Source of the DNA: Bryobacterales bacterium
GTDB lineage: Bacteria > Acidobacteriota > Terriglobia > Bryobacterales > Bryobacteraceae
Assembly (NCBI GenBank): GCA_003170295.1
Contig: PNAJ01000117.1
Coordinates: 91,077-155,076 of the forward strand
DNA length: 64,000 nucleotides
Direction: 5' to 3'
The translations under genes and the position numbers were made by a program. This document shows positions 1-8,747 of the stretch, piece by piece; position 1 is the first letter of the stretch; every line of letters begins with the position of its first letter. The notes below the pieces were generated by a model. It made no database searches, was not told the DNA's origin, and was given only the letters and a program-made list of their open reading frames with translations.

Positions 1-722
1 AGGTTGACCTGACCGCCGGCCATGCGCCCGTATTGGGGGCTGTAGGCATTCAGCACCACGGCCGCTTCTCCCACTTCGTTGGCCCCCAGCAGATTGTTGC
101 TGGCTCCGGAATTGTTGAGGTTGTTGGCGGGGTCCATCTGATCCATGCCGTTCAGCGTGAACAGGACCGAAGATCCCGGAATGCCGTTGGCGTTCATGTT
201 TCCCGAGCCGCCGACCACGGACACGCGGACGCCCGGCACTGTCATCGCCAGCGTCGTCAGGTCGCCGCCCGCCATGGGAAGATCCACGACCTGCTTGGTG
301 GTGTAGCTCGTCTCCAGGTTGGCGTTCTCCGCCTGCACGATCGGGGATTCCGCAGTCACCTCGATGATCGTGGTATTTCCCTGCGCATTCATACTAATGT
401 TAATCGCCTGCTCCTGGCCGACGAGCAGTGTGATCTTCGTAATGTTCGACTTGAGCCCCTTCGAGCTCGCCGTCAGCACGTACTCGCCCGGCTTCATCAA
501 CGGAAAGCGATACTGGCCCTGATCGTTCGTCGTCACCGTACGCGTTTCACCCGACTCGGTGGACTTGATCGTGACCGTCGCGCCTGGAACGATTGCGCCG
601 GAACTATCGGTGATCACGCCAACTGCGTCGGCAGTGGTGATCGACTGGCTAAACGTAAACGACGCCATAACTAACAACAGCGCCGCGAAAATGCAAACAG
701 AGCGGAAAATACGCGTGGTCAA
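1..722 (-). CDS. TonB-dependent receptor with carboxypeptidase-regulatory-like domain, N-terminal part only
   Basis: The gene runs off the left edge, so only about 240 N-terminal residues are visible. Reading the minus strand from a TTG at 720-722, preceded by a GGGAG ribosome site, gives a signal peptide ending near SFTFSQ. A carboxypeptidase-regulatory-like beta-sandwich follows (about residues 30-115; VIDSSG-type opening seen as GVITDSSGAIVPGATVTI). From about residue 125 comes a plug-like region (VDLPMAGGDLTTLAMTVPG and an LNGMDQMDP stretch). This is the usual order in acidobacterial outer-membrane TonB receptors, which import polymers or metal complexes. Substrate cannot be read from this part. 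No in-frame ATG lies upstream; an internal ATG would cut the signal peptide, so the TTG start is preferred. Confidence 0.88.
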   Translation of the reverse strand, partial: MTTRIFRSVCIFAALLLVMASFTFSQSITTADAVGVITDSSGAIVPGATVTIKSTESGETRTVTTNDQGQYRFPLMKPGEYVLTASSKGLKSNITKITLLVGQEQAINISMNAQGNTTIIEVTAESPIVQAENANLETSYTTKQVVDLPMAGGDLTTLAMTVPGVRVSVVGGSGNMNANGIPGSSVLFTLNGMDQMDPANNLNNSGASNNLLGANEVGEAAVVLNAYSPQYGRMAGGQVN

Positions 723-848
723 TGCAGCTCTCCCTATTTCTATGCTTTGAGATGGTGAAACATAGCCCCTATGGCCCGAACAACAGAGTTGCGGTAAGTG
801 TAGCACGTCCGAAACATTGATGTAAACGGGTTAGTCTACAATGAGCGT

Positions 849-1397
849 ATGGCGACGACCACCAGTCAGATCACTTGGCAGGCGTTCGAACAACTTCCCG
901 ACGGTGACGGCTTTCATCGCGAAGTGGTGGAAGGAGAACTGATCGTTTTGCCTGCTGCGAAATCGAGACACGCCCGGATGATGATCGCGATCGCGAAAGC
1001 GCGGCTGCCACTGGAGGACCGGGGAAATTGGACCGTCCTGGTGGAGGCCGGCTACAGGCTTTCCGAGAATCCTCCCACGTGGATTCAGCCGGATGTTTCG
1101 GTCCTTAGCAAGGAGAGGGCTCACGCAACCAGCGGCGACGATTATTTCTTGAAACCGCCGGAACTCGCGGTCGAAGTAGTGTCGCCCTCGGAGACGGCGC
1201 GCGATTTCACCCGGAAAATCGACCTGTTGCTGGCTGGTGGCTCCCTCGCTGTCTGGGTGATTTATCCCGAAAAACGAGAGGTTCGGGTGTTCGTCCCGGA
1301 CGGCACATCTTATAACCGGCGTGGAGATGAGAAGCTCACAATGCCTGAATTGCTCCCCGATTGGGAGCTACCGGTCGCCAAGCTTTTCGAAGACTAA
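849..1397 (+). CDS. Uma2 family endonuclease-like protein
   Basis: A 182-residue protein with the Uma2 (formerly DUF820) layout, a PD-(D/E)XK-type restriction-fold family that is abundant in cyanobacteria, Planctomycetes and Acidobacteriota. Visible hallmarks are QPDVSVL (about residues 80-86), ELAVEVVSPSE (105-115), then TRKIDLLLAGGSLAVWVI, which supplies the usual acidic and Lys active-site positions. Length is normal for the family. It stands alone, with no methylase or toxin-antitoxin partner nearby. Its 3' end overlaps the 3' end of the convergent GT39 gene by 4 bases. The biological role of Uma2 proteins is largely unknown; DNA cleavage is inferred from the fold only. Confidence 0.85.
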   Translation: MATTTSQITWQAFEQLPDGDGFHREVVEGELIVLPAAKSRHARMMIAIAKARLPLEDRGNWTVLVEAGYRLSENPPTWIQPDVSVLSKERAHATSGDDYFLKPPELAVEVVSPSETARDFTRKIDLLLAGGSLAVWVIYPEKREVRVFVPDGTSYNRRGDEKLTMPELLPDWELPVAKLFED

Positions 1398-2815
1398 CGC
1401 ACCACGGTCAGCCGTCCATCGACCACGACGATTCGCGGCGTTTCCCCCTCTGAGCAAGCGTGAAAAGGACGTCCCGCATAATAATTCAGGCCGTATTCCC
1501 AATCGCGGCGAACATTGTCGTTGCACGCCCCTGCCGTATCTTTGTTATGCGTCCGCCAGAACCCTCGCACCGAAACGCGATCATCCAGTTCGGGAAACGC
1601 CGCGCCTTTAAAGTAGGCGACTCCGAACACCACAGCCATGCCCGCAACGAGCATCGCCAGCGACGGCTTTCCTGACCACGAAAGCCACCACACCGCTGTC
1701 GCCAATATGGCGGCGGCCAGGAGGAAGAGGGGGCTCAGCGCCAAACTGAAGCGCGTCCGTCCGACTCCTGAAAGCATCGCCTGCGGCAGCGCGGCAGCTA
1801 TGGTGGGCAGTAAGATCAACAGAGCGGTGCTCGCGGCGAGCAGCCAGGGAGCGATCTTCGATTTGTCTTTCCCCTCGCCAGATGCCTGATCAAGCCCGAC
1901 CGCGAGCAGCAACGCGAGCCCCGGCATCAGAGGCAGCAGATATCCCGCCAATTTGTTCTGCGACGCCGAGAAAAATGCGAAGCCGTAGATCAGCCATGCG
2001 CCCAGAACCCGCATCCGGATATCCGCATAGGTCGATCGACGCCCCAGCAGCGCGACCAATGGCGTCCACGGGAATAATCCGGCCAGTAGCACCGGGATGT
2101 AAAACCACCACGCCTGCACGTGTTGGCGTTCCGGACTGAAAAAGCGCGAGAACTGCTGCCGCCAGAAATACTCGTCCCAAAACGCATGCCCATTGCGCAC
2201 GAAGCACAGCACGTGCCACGGCAACGCCACCGCGATCAATCCCACGGCAATCGCGATTCGCTTGCCGCGCGCAATGAGGAACACCGGCGCGAACAGCACT
2301 AGGGGCACGAACGCTTTCGCCAGGACGGCCAACCCGAGCAGTGCTCCTGCCGCGAATCCGCTCCATTTTCGTTTCTCAAAAAGCGCCACCAGCATCGCCG
2401 CGCCCAGCAGAGCCGACATTGGGAGGTCGGTCAGCGCTCCAAAACTGTACGCGAGCCACCCAGCCGAGGTCGCGAGAATCGTCACCGCCGCGATTGCCGT
2501 TCTTGGGCTCAATTCGCGCGCAATGATGTAAAAAAACAGCAGCAGAAACGCGAGACTCAGCAGAGCCACCGGCAGCCGAGCCGCCCATTCGTCCGGTATT
2601 CGCGCGACATGCCCTGCCGCGGTCATCCAATAGAGCAGCGGTGGTTTCTCGAACCACCCCGCCCCGTCGAGCCTCGGCGTCACCCAATCGCCCGATCTCG
2701 CCATCTCCCGGCCGATCGACGCGTAGCGAGGCTCGTCCGTGCTGATAAATCCGACGCCCCCCAGATCGAGGAGATAGAGGATCAGCAACGGGACAATCAA
2801 CCAGCTTCGCGACAA
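1394..2815 (-). CDS. GT39 / ArnT-like membrane glycosyltransferase
   Basis: A 473-residue polytopic membrane protein with about ten hydrophobic segments. Its first periplasmic loop carries ISTDEPRYASIGREM (acidic pair at residues 27-28), followed by WFEKPPLLYW. This is the signature of the PMT_2/GT39 family, which moves sugars from polyprenyl-phosphate donors to lipid A, proteins or glycans on the outer face of the inner membrane. The acceptor cannot be told from sequence. The start is a TTG at 2813-2815, the only start codon ahead of the first membrane segment. It is divergent from the HIT-like gene with only 20 bp between them (see the promoter entry). Confidence 0.85.
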   Translation of the reverse strand: MSRSWLIVPLLILYLLDLGGVGFISTDEPRYASIGREMARSGDWVTPRLDGAGWFEKPPLLYWMTAAGHVARIPDEWAARLPVALLSLAFLLLFFYIIARELSPRTAIAAVTILATSAGWLAYSFGALTDLPMSALLGAAMLVALFEKRKWSGFAAGALLGLAVLAKAFVPLVLFAPVFLIARGKRIAIAVGLIAVALPWHVLCFVRNGHAFWDEYFWRQQFSRFFSPERQHVQAWWFYIPVLLAGLFPWTPLVALLGRRSTYADIRMRVLGAWLIYGFAFFSASQNKLAGYLLPLMPGLALLLAVGLDQASGEGKDKSKIAPWLLAASTALLILLPTIAAALPQAMLSGVGRTRFSLALSPLFLLAAAILATAVWWLSWSGKPSLAMLVAGMAVVFGVAYFKGAAFPELDDRVSVRGFWRTHNKDTAGACNDNVRRDWEYGLNYYAGRPFHACSEGETPRIVVVDGRLTVVR

Positions 2816-2838
2816 GTCTCCAGTATAATGTTCTAATG
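2813..2838. promoter_or_regulatory. Compact divergent promoter with overlapping -10 boxes
   Basis: TATAAT lies at 2824-2829 on the plus strand and TATACT at 2822-2827 on the minus strand, so the two -10 boxes overlap. Counting from the -7 base, +1 falls on the ATG of the HIT-like gene (2836) and on the TTG of the GT39 gene (2815). Both mRNAs may therefore be leaderless. No convincing -35 boxes are seen, so this is a prediction. Confidence 0.4.
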
Positions 2839-3366
2839 CGGATGGTCGCGTTTCTATGGGTCTCGATTTGTGTCTACGCTCAGACGCCCTGCGCCTGCGA
2901 TGTGAAGATCCCGGAAACGCTGAACGCGCGCCAATGCAGCCTTACCAAGGTCACCGAACAACAGCCCCCCGATCTTCGCGTATTCTTCCTGCCCGATGCA
3001 AATCCCAAGAAGCCCAATCGTTTATTGGCGCTCCCAAGAGAGCAATCCCCCGAAATGCAGCGCATCGCCGACCTCACGCCCGAAACCCGCCTCGAATTGT
3101 GGACCAAAGCCATCGACATGGCCAAGCAGAAATGGGGCGAGCGCTGGGGAATCGCTTACAACGGTGATAACGTTCGGACCCAGTGCCACGTCCATATTCA
3201 TATCGGGCGATTGATTGAAGGCGTGGAAGCGGGCGAATTCCTGGTTGTGGACGGCGCGGCCCAAATCCCGATTCCCGAAAAAGACGGCTACTGGATTCAT
3301 CCCGTAAATGGAAAATTGCACGTCCATACCGGCGAACAGGTCTGCGAAACAGTACTCTTAAGATAA
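2836..3366 (+). CDS. Exported HIT-like protein, CDP-diacylglycerol pyrophosphatase-like
   Basis: A 176-residue protein with a short signal peptide (cleavage near VYAQ, residue 16) and a Cys-rich start (CACDV). The histidine triad H-V-H-I-H-I at residues 118-123, preceded by N-V-R-T-Q-C, matches the active site of Cdh-type CDP-diacylglycerol pyrophosphatases and the wider HIT superfamily of nucleotide hydrolases. Cdh in enterobacteria has the comparable RTQNHFHIHI segment. The protein is shorter than Cdh (about 250 residues), so the substrate is uncertain. It is likely periplasmic. UxaA follows 6 bp downstream on the same strand, but no metabolic link is evident. Confidence 0.72.
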   Translation: MRMVAFLWVSICVYAQTPCACDVKIPETLNARQCSLTKVTEQQPPDLRVFFLPDANPKKPNRLLALPREQSPEMQRIADLTPETRLELWTKAIDMAKQKWGERWGIAYNGDNVRTQCHVHIHIGRLIEGVEAGEFLVVDGAAQIPIPEKDGYWIHPVNGKLHVHTGEQVCETVLLR

Positions 3367-3372
3367 GCGAAC

Positions 3373-4911
3373 ATGAGCCTGCTAGGCATTTCCAAACTTC
3401 CGACCGCGGAAAACTCCGCGATCCAGCTTCATCCGCGCGATAACGTCGCCATTGCTCGCGTGCCGTTGAGCGTCGGCGCAGCGCTCAACATCGGAGGCGA
3501 GAACCTCCGCACGCGCGCGGCGATTCCGGCCGGTCACAAAGTCGCCATCAAGCCCGTGGCGACGGGTGAAACGCTGCTGCGTTACGGGCAGATCATAGGA
3601 CGCGCCAGCCGCCCGATCGAGCCTGGCGATCACGTCCACACTCACAACGTCGCGTACGAGGAGCTGTCTTTTAACTACGAATTTCCAACCGGCGACATCC
3701 CTCTGCCCGTCGCTCCCGCCGCTGTTCCGACATTCATGGGATACGCTCGCGAAGACGGTCGCGCCGGTACGCGCAACTACATCGCCGTGGTCGCCGCGAG
3801 CAACTGCGCCGCGCACACCGCCGAATGGATCGCATCGAGTTACGACAAAGCTTCCTTACCCTCAGGTGTCGACGGAGTGGTCGCGTTCCCTCATGGCGAT
3901 GGATGCGGACAATCTCCCGGCCCCGATCTGGCGCAGCTCCGTCGCACCTTGGGCGGCGTGCTCGATCATCCCAACGTCTCGGCGGCGGTGATCCTCGGGC
4001 TCGGCTGCGAGGTGAATCAGATCGATCATTATCTGGGCAAAGGGGGGCCTCGTACCGACCGCCTGGTCGGCATGACGCTCCAAAACTCCGGTGGTACCCG
4101 CGCCACTGTCGACGCCGCCCGTCGCTCCATCGACGGCATGATTGAACGCGCCGCCGCCGAAAAACGCGTTGCCCTGCCCGCTTCGAAAATCTCCGTTGGA
4201 CTCAACTGTGGTGGCTCGGATTCCTTCTCCGGCATCACCGCGAATCCCGCCCTGGGCGTTTGCTGCGATCTTCTCGCCCAAGCCGGTGCGACCTTCGTGC
4301 TCGCCGAGACCACCGAAATCTTTGGCGCCGAACATCTTCTCGTCCGCCGTGCCCGCAATCGCGCCGTGGCCGAAAAACTTCTCAGTTTCGTCGATGGCTA
4401 CAAGAAATATCTAGCTCGATTTGAAGGCAGCTTCGACGATAATCCTTCGCCCGGCAACAAAGAAGGCGGCTTGACCAACATTCTCGAAAAGTCCCTGGGC
4501 GCGGTCGCAAAGGCCGGCACCACTCCTCTGAACGACGCGATCGATTACGCCGAGCGCGTCTCCACCTCCGGGTTCGTCTTCATGAACACTCCGGGTCACG
4601 ACCCTGTTTCGCTCACCGGCTTAGGCGCGGGCGGCGTCAACCTGATCGCCTTCACAACCGGACGCGGCAGCGCCATCGGCTTCCCCACCATTCCGGTTCT
4701 TAAAATCGCGACGAATTCCGTCATGTATCACCGCATGAAGGACAATATGGACGTCAACGCAGGCCGCATCGCGGAAGGCGAAGCTACGGTGGCCGAAGTG
4801 GGCCACGAAATTTTCGACGCTCTGCTCCGCGCCGCCTCGGGCGAACGGACCGCGAGCGAGCGGCTCGGGCATCAGGAATTCGTACCCTGGCGCATCGGGC
4901 CCGTCATGTAA
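3373..4911 (+). CDS. uxaA: UxaA family hydrolase, altronate/galactarate dehydratase-like
   Basis: A 512-residue protein with an N-terminal SAF domain (about 20-95; GHKVAIKP and GDHVHTHN) and a long GD/AH dehydratase domain (about 115-500). Cys-containing motifs HGDGCGQ (174-179) and GLNCGGSDSFSG (276-287) are the conserved iron-site motifs of altronate and galactarate dehydratases, which remove water from sugar acids to give 2-keto-3-deoxy products. SAF and catalytic parts are in one chain as in UxaA. No uronate isomerase, UxaB or UxuA genes are nearby, so the true sugar acid is unknown. It is the first gene of a same-strand run with a DsbA-like protein (13 bp gap) and an M28 peptidase. Confidence 0.87.
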   Translation: MSLLGISKLPTAENSAIQLHPRDNVAIARVPLSVGAALNIGGENLRTRAAIPAGHKVAIKPVATGETLLRYGQIIGRASRPIEPGDHVHTHNVAYEELSFNYEFPTGDIPLPVAPAAVPTFMGYAREDGRAGTRNYIAVVAASNCAAHTAEWIASSYDKASLPSGVDGVVAFPHGDGCGQSPGPDLAQLRRTLGGVLDHPNVSAAVILGLGCEVNQIDHYLGKGGPRTDRLVGMTLQNSGGTRATVDAARRSIDGMIERAAAEKRVALPASKISVGLNCGGSDSFSGITANPALGVCCDLLAQAGATFVLAETTEIFGAEHLLVRRARNRAVAEKLLSFVDGYKKYLARFEGSFDDNPSPGNKEGGLTNILEKSLGAVAKAGTTPLNDAIDYAERVSTSGFVFMNTPGHDPVSLTGLGAGGVNLIAFTTGRGSAIGFPTIPVLKIATNSVMYHRMKDNMDVNAGRIAEGEATVAEVGHEIFDALLRAASGERTASERLGHQEFVPWRIGPVM

Positions 4912-4924
4912 GTAAGGATATTTC

Positions 4925-5836
4925 ATGAAATTTATAGCACTTTGTTTGATCATTGCCGGAGTTACGGTAGCCGCGGACAAATCCGCGTTTGATAAAGCCA
5001 CGCTCGAAGCCTATCTCCGGCACGTCGAGCTGTGGCGCCCCGATGTCGGCGTCAAAATCGACGACGCCAAGGAATCGAAAGAACTCCCCGGCTTCCTCGA
5101 TGTCTTTATTCACCTCAGCTTCAAGAAGATGACGCTGCCGGAGCAGCATTTCTTCGTGTCGAAAGACGGGAAGAAGGTATTTCGAGCCGACGTCTACGAC
5201 ATCAACAAGAACCCCTTTCAGGCGAACCTTGACAAGCTGGACGTCAAAGGCGCGGCGACCCTCGGACCGGTGAACGCGCCCGTGACCGTCATTGTCTTCA
5301 GCGATTTCCAGTGCCCCTTGTGCAAGCAGGAAGCCGAGGTGATTCACAAGGAAATTACCGCGGCCTTTCCCGATCAGGTGCGTGTCTATTTCCGCGATTT
5401 CCCCCTCGAATCGCTTCATAATTGGGCCCGCCCCGCCGCCATCGCCGGACGCTGCGTCTTGAAGATGAACCCCGCCGCCTTCTGGGATTATCACGACTGG
5501 ATTTACGAGAATCAGACCTACATCGGTCTCGATAACATTAACTCTAAACTCCAGGAGTTCGCGACCTCGAAGGGTCTCGATGGCATGCAGTTCAGCCGTT
5601 GCATTGAGAGCAAGGCGACCGAGCCCGAGGTGAACGCCTCACTCGCGATTGGAAACTCCCTGGCAATCAACGCCACTCCGACCATCTTTCTGAACGGCCG
5701 CAAGCTCGAAGGCGCGGTGCCGTGGGAGACCCTGCAGACGCTCATAAAAATGGAGCTCGATCACCAGACCGCCTCCGCCGCAGCCGCCAAGGCCGATGAC
5801 TGTTGCACCGTCACCATCCCGAAGATTATCAAGTAA
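4925..5836 (+). CDS. DsbA-like thiol-disulfide oxidoreductase
   Basis: A 303-residue exported protein: signal peptide to about residue 18 (VTVAADK), an N-terminal region of about 100 residues with no recognised motif, then a DsbA/thioredoxin-fold domain. The active site C130-P-L-C133 lies in FSDFQCPLCKQEAEVI and the cis-Pro loop is NATPTIFLNG. The helical insertion carries AFWDYHDWIYENQ, usual in this clade. An AAGGA ribosome site precedes the ATG. Two further cysteines near the C-terminus (DDCCTV) are unusual and could bind metal or exchange disulfides. The stop codon directly abuts the ATG of the next gene, so the two are probably co-translated. Confidence 0.88.
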   Translation: MKFIALCLIIAGVTVAADKSAFDKATLEAYLRHVELWRPDVGVKIDDAKESKELPGFLDVFIHLSFKKMTLPEQHFFVSKDGKKVFRADVYDINKNPFQANLDKLDVKGAATLGPVNAPVTVIVFSDFQCPLCKQEAEVIHKEITAAFPDQVRVYFRDFPLESLHNWARPAAIAGRCVLKMNPAAFWDYHDWIYENQTYIGLDNINSKLQEFATSKGLDGMQFSRCIESKATEPEVNASLAIGNSLAINATPTIFLNGRKLEGAVPWETLQTLIKMELDHQTASAAAAKADDCCTVTIPKIIK

Positions 5837-7576
5837 ATGCGCCGCTTTCTTCTCTTAATCCCTATCGTCGCGTTTTCAGCCGACATCAATCCCGACCTCT
5901 ACCTCGCCCACGTTCGCTACCTTGCGGCCCCAGAGTTAAAAGGCCGCGCCACTGGCTCACCCGAGCTCGAGAAAGCCGCGCACTACATCGCCGCCCAGTT
6001 CCGCTCATTCGGATTGAAGCCCACCGAGCTCGCCTTCCCCGTCGCCCTCGGCGCGCATCTCGGCCCCCACAATCGCCTCCAATTCAAGGAACCCGGCGAA
6101 AGCCGCACGCTCGCCTCCGGCAAGGATTTCCTCCCGTTAAGCTTTTCCTCCTCCGGCGAGCTTCATTCAACCGTAGTATTCGCAGGCTACGGCATTACGA
6201 ATAAACAGGATAACTACGACGACTACGACGGCCTCGACGTCACCGGAAAGTTCGTCCTCCTGCTCCGCCACGAGCCCAAAGAAAATTCTCATAAAGATCA
6301 CGTCTCTTTTGCCGATAAAGCTGTCAACGCAAAAATGCACGGAGCGCGTGGCGTGATTCTGATCAACGATATCGATCATCACGATGCAGAGCCGGACGAC
6401 CTGGGCAAGTTGTCGGTAAGCGGTCCCAAAGACGCCGGCGTCCTGTTCGTGCGCATCAAATCCGAATTTGCCGACACTTGGTTCAAGCATGACGGCCGCG
6501 ATCTTCACTCACTCGCCAAGCAGATCGACCAGCACGGCCATCCCCATTCTTTCGCTCTCTCGAATCTCTCCGTCGATCTTGCGGTCGATGTGCGCGTCGA
6601 AACCAAAACGGTGCACAACGTGGCCGCGTACCTGCCCGGCACATCCGACGAATATGTCGTCGTGGGCGCGCATTACGACCATCTCGGGTTAGGCGACGAG
6701 CACTCGCTCGCCCCCTCGCAGGCCGGAACCGTTCATCCCGGTGCCGACGACAACGCCTCCGGCACTGCGGGAGTCCTTGAACTGGCGCGTTGGGCCACCC
6801 AGCAGCCAAAGCAAAAACGAGGCATTCTGTTCCTGACCTTCGCCGGCGAGGAATTGGGCCTGCTCGGCAGCGAGTGGTATGTCAATCACCCGACCCTCCC
6901 CTTAGAAAACGCCGTCGCCATGATCAATATGGATATGATCGGCCGCATCCGCGAAGGCAAAATCTATTTGAGCGGCACCGGCACCGGCTCCACGTTCCCG
7001 AAACTGGTCGAGGATGTGAAGCGTCCCGCGCCCATTCAAATCGACCTCGCCGAGAAAGCCGGTTATGGGTCCAGCGACCATACGTCCTTCACCACCAAGA
7101 ACGTCCCGGTGCTGTTCTTTTTCTCCGGCCTGCACGGCGATTATCACAAGCCCAGCGACACTGCCGACAAAATCGATAGCGCCGACGCCGCGAAGCTCCT
7201 CGACTATATCGCGGACCTGGTCACGCATCTTGAAAACGATCCGCGGCCCCAATTTATTCGCGTCGCCGAGCCTGCCACCGGCCCGGTCGGCTCCGGAGGA
7301 GGCAGCGGCTATGGCCCCAACTTCGGCAGCATCCCCGACTTCAACGAACCGCCCAAGGGCGTCCGCTTCGCCGACGTCCGCGATGGCACGCCAGCCGCCA
7401 AAGCGGGGCTCAAAGCGGGTGACATTCTGATCGAATTCGACGGCAAGGACATCGCCAATCTATACGATTTTACTTACGCCCTACGCGCCCATAAGCCCGG
7501 TGATTTAGTACTAGTCCGGGTACTTCGCGAGGGCAAGACAATTGAGGCCAAAGTACTGCTCGCGGAGCGCCGCTAA
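5837..7576 (+). CDS. M28 family zinc aminopeptidase with PA and PDZ domains
   Basis: A 579-residue exported peptidase. After a signal peptide (about 1-15) comes a protease-associated domain (roughly 95-225), then the M28 catalytic domain: H279 in GAHYDHLGLG, D304 in GADDNASG, the acidic pair E338-E339 in GEELGLLG, D near 366 in NMDMIGR and H near 415 in SSDHTSF. These are all expected zinc ligands and the general base. A PDZ domain ends the protein (about 490-579; AKAGLKAGDILIEFDGK). PA-M28-PDZ proteins release N-terminal residues from peptides in the periplasm or outside. It starts one base after the DsbA-like gene, which could fold its substrates or itself, though it contains few Cys. Confidence 0.92.
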   Translation: MRRFLLLIPIVAFSADINPDLYLAHVRYLAAPELKGRATGSPELEKAAHYIAAQFRSFGLKPTELAFPVALGAHLGPHNRLQFKEPGESRTLASGKDFLPLSFSSSGELHSTVVFAGYGITNKQDNYDDYDGLDVTGKFVLLLRHEPKENSHKDHVSFADKAVNAKMHGARGVILINDIDHHDAEPDDLGKLSVSGPKDAGVLFVRIKSEFADTWFKHDGRDLHSLAKQIDQHGHPHSFALSNLSVDLAVDVRVETKTVHNVAAYLPGTSDEYVVVGAHYDHLGLGDEHSLAPSQAGTVHPGADDNASGTAGVLELARWATQQPKQKRGILFLTFAGEELGLLGSEWYVNHPTLPLENAVAMINMDMIGRIREGKIYLSGTGTGSTFPKLVEDVKRPAPIQIDLAEKAGYGSSDHTSFTTKNVPVLFFFSGLHGDYHKPSDTADKIDSADAAKLLDYIADLVTHLENDPRPQFIRVAEPATGPVGSGGGSGYGPNFGSIPDFNEPPKGVRFADVRDGTPAAKAGLKAGDILIEFDGKDIANLYDFTYALRAHKPGDLVLVRVLREGKTIEAKVLLAERR

Positions 7577-7603
7577 TTTGGCATACTTGATTAACCCGAA
7601 GTC

Positions 7604-8215
7604 ATGCAAACGATAACCGCAAACTCGACGAGGAAGCTGCCGCCACTGATCCTCCACCCGTTCGCCGACGCCGGCGGGCCCGACAAGCTCGTCGAAAGCT
7701 CCCGCGCCAGCCTCATGCTGCAAGGCCTTCTTCCCACCGGCGAGCGCACCACCGAGGATCTGGATAAATCCCTGCTGGAAGGCCGCTATTGCGAAATACG
7801 CATGCTGTTTTACGTCGGCAAGGATCTGGTGCGCTGGATCGAACAAGCTCTCGAACACGTTGAGCGTCAGCCCGGCTTCCACGGTACTGGAATCAAGTTC
7901 CAAAGCTTCGCCGCCTACCTGGTCAACAACACGCCGCCGGCGGTGCAGTCCAAGCTCCGCAAGTGGGGAGTCGCCGATTTCAAATCGATTTTCATGCGCG
8001 CACTGGGCCTGAACGCAATTCTCTCCACTGTGCCCGAGCGGGGCGTCATGGCCGACGATTTCATCCGCAATTACTATCGCTACGCCGACGCGATTTTCGC
8101 GTGCCGCCAGAGTCAAACGCAATTCACCGACATCGCCCACATGAATTTCGACTTCGACATCTTCGCCAGCGGCGAGTATTCGCGCATGCTCGAACGCGAG
8201 TGGTCCGAAGATTAG
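7604..8215 (+). CDS. Conserved hypothetical protein, 203 residues
   Basis: Not recognised. The frame is soluble-looking, with no signal peptide or membrane segment, mixed charge and many aromatic residues (NYYRYADAIF, MNFDFDIFASGEYSRM). Composition and codon usage match its neighbours, which supports a real gene. The start ATG is 27 bp after the M28 stop codon on the same strand, so it may share the transcript. The stop codon touches the left arm of the hairpin element at 8215. No catalytic pattern could be picked out. Confidence 0.7.
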   Translation: MQTITANSTRKLPPLILHPFADAGGPDKLVESSRASLMLQGLLPTGERTTEDLDKSLLEGRYCEIRMLFYVGKDLVRWIEQALEHVERQPGFHGTGIKFQSFAAYLVNNTPPAVQSKLRKWGVADFKSIFMRALGLNAILSTVPERGVMADDFIRNYYRYADAIFACRQSQTQFTDIAHMNFDFDIFASGEYSRMLEREWSED

Positions 8216-8392
8216 TAAGCTGTCCCAGTCAGTTCGTTTGTCCACTGCTAGCGCAGTCTCGACACGGAACCGCCATGCGTAAGCATGCGGACAGATGCGA
8301 TAACCCGCACCCGCACTCACGTGACGGGGTTATAACACCTGGCGTAAAGCCAGGGGATTTCTACCGCCAACGGAGTGACTGGGACAGCTTAC
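8215..8392. repeat. 178-bp MITE-like element built of hairpins with 17-bp terminal inverted repeats
   Basis: Perfect 17-base arms at 8215-8231 and 8376-8392 (GTAAGCTGTCCCAGTCA and its complement) bound the element. Inside are several small stem-loops: ACTGC-TAGC-GCAGT (near 8243-8256), CATGC-GTAA-GCATG (8274-8287), an imperfect TAACCC/GGGGTTA stem (near 8300-8332) and CCTGGC-GTAAA-GCCAGG (8339-8355). No reading frame of note is present. The left arm begins on the stop codon of the upstream gene. Confidence 0.7.
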
Positions 8393-8747
8393 TTGTCTTT
8401 GCTCACGAGACAGCTGCCAGACGGGGCTTAAAAACGAGCTATCAGGAGCTCCTGCCAAACAGTCCGATGTGTAAAGAATTGTCAGTGACCGGCAGTCCGA
8501 TTTCGCCTGTCGTTTCAGCCGTTTAGATCGCTAGTCCGCCCTCTCCCTTTTGTCCTGGAACTAAGACCGCCCTATACCCGGCAATATAGCTAGGTTGTTT
8601 CAGTACTATACCTTATTGTTGCTGCACCCCAGGGCCTGTAAGCTCTTCATTAGTCGCAAGGGGATTCTCCACGTCAAAAGCCATTCCGGCTGAAGCATAG
8701 GGAGACCCACGCTCTGAAACGCCTGAAACGAATATTGGAGAAAATCT
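8393..8747. other. Intergenic stretch without recognised gene
   Basis: About 355 bp between the hairpin element and the PEP-CTERM gene. It has no long open frame on either strand. It should hold the promoter and leader of the PEP-CTERM gene; a GGAG ribosome site lies at about 8735-8738. No confident promoter, terminator or riboswitch could be read. Confidence 0.6.

Noticed and set aside
8215..8392. CRISPR-like array
   Set aside because: Hairpins differ in sequence and spacing, with no direct repeats or spacers and no cas genes.
8600..8747. Possible cyclic-di-GMP riboswitch before the PEP-CTERM gene
   Set aside because: Short GC-rich pieces recall the GEMM consensus but the paired stems and tetraloop receptor could not be laid out.
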